A stretch of 64,000 nucleotides of DNA from CAWGJF01 sp963715745. GTDB taxonomy: Bacteria; Bacteroidota; Ignavibacteria; Ignavibacteriales; Ignavibacteriaceae. A program made the translations under genes and the position numbers. Shown here piece by piece: positions 63,881 through 64,000 of this stretch. A model generated the notes under the pieces. The model did no database searches. It had not been told where the DNA came from and saw only the letters and a program-made list of their open reading frames with translations. The stretch lies in the NCBI GenBank assembly GCA_963715745.1, contig OY970271.1:310001-374000 (forward strand), in the 5' to 3' direction. Numbering within the stretch: the first letter of the stretch is position 1; the number at the start of each line of letters is the position of its first letter.

Positions 63881-64000
63881 ATGACTTATGATGTGATAAT
63901 ATGTGGAAGTGGAGCTACAGGTTCAACTGCTGCATATTTTCTTGCTGAAGCCGGACTGAAAGTTTTGGTTGTTGAAAAAGAGAAACTGCCAAGGTATAAA
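63881..64000 (+). CDS. FAD-dependent oxidoreductase, geranylgeranyl-reductase type (3' partial)
   Basis: The first 40 residues only; the gene runs off the window. MTYDVIICGSGATGSTAAYF has the FAD-binding GxGxxG helix-turn, with LKVLVVEKEKLPRYK following. The ending ...EKxxLPRYK is typical of the geranylgeranyl-reductase/tryptophan-halogenase-like flavoproteins, in which the RxK pair helps bind FAD. It starts 4 bp after the preceding gene. Confidence 0.75.
   Translation, partial: MTYDVIICGSGATGSTAAYFLAEAGLKVLVVEKEKLPRYK

Noticed and set aside
1..64000. CRISPR arrays, tRNA/rRNA genes, insertion sequences or prophage
   Set aside because: I saw no regularly spaced repeats, no tRNA-like cloverleaf in the gaps, and no transposase, integrase or phage proteins.

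Overview
The window looks like the replication-origin region of an AT-rich member of the Ignavibacteriota or a close Bacteroidota/Chlorobi-group relative. The grounds are three secreted proteins ending in type IX secretion (T9SS) sorting domains with the NPFNP signature, a DUF5916 outer-membrane protein, a GldL-like motor protein, LPS heptose biosynthesis (hldD), and the order rpmH-rnpA-yidC / dnaA-dnaN-recF-DUF721-gyrB-gyrA. The taxon is inferred from these family signatures; no rRNA gene is present.

Layout. 1-9.1 kb: the 3' part of a DUF5916 protein, a broken lipoprotein gene, an RND efflux permease/adaptor pair and a T9SS-secreted propeller protein. 9.5-13.5 kb: a four-gene plus-strand operon with a GldL-like proton-motor protein, a short GldM-like protein, an exported protein and a TorF-like porin. 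13.5-19.7 kb: a frameshifted tag gene, a HerA-like/DUF853 ATPase, and metH behind a SAM-I riboswitch. 19.9-24.5 kb: hldD, an acidic protein with a structured leader, a NUDIX hydrolase, a uracil-DNA-glycosylase-like protein, and a DoxX/hydrolase/GNAT operon. 24.7-31.4 kb: an NfnAB-type transhydrogenase pair (small subunit frameshifted), glycogen synthase, and a patatin fused to a BamA-like barrel. 31.4-43.2 kb: the origin region, with yidC, rnpA and rpmH running left and dnaA to gyrA running right; intergenic DNA on both sides of dnaA carries DnaA-box-like sites.

43.3-49 kb: hemL, an ECF-like sigma factor, a zinc-finger anti-sigma factor, and a convergent secreted TPR-CHAT (caspase-like) protein. 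49.2-57.7 kb: two T9SS cargo proteins, a 5'-nucleotidase, DUF5996, a lipase-like hydrolase, a decayed YCF48-like gene and an ENPP-type phosphodiesterase. 57.9-64 kb: ferrochelatase, a PduS-like flavin/Fe-S protein beside a PduT-like tandem-BMC shell protein with no other microcompartment gene in sight, a NifX-like protein, dCMP deaminase, a frameshifted EamA transporter, DUF493, a hypothetical gene, and the start of a geranylgeranyl-reductase-type flavoprotein.

At least five genes are broken by single-base events (about 2281, 13625, 25139, 56223-56245, 62230-62236). Two of these lie in A runs, so assembly error must be separated from real gene decay. The least explained parts are the GldL-like motor operon, the orphan PduS-PduT pair, and several structured leaders.
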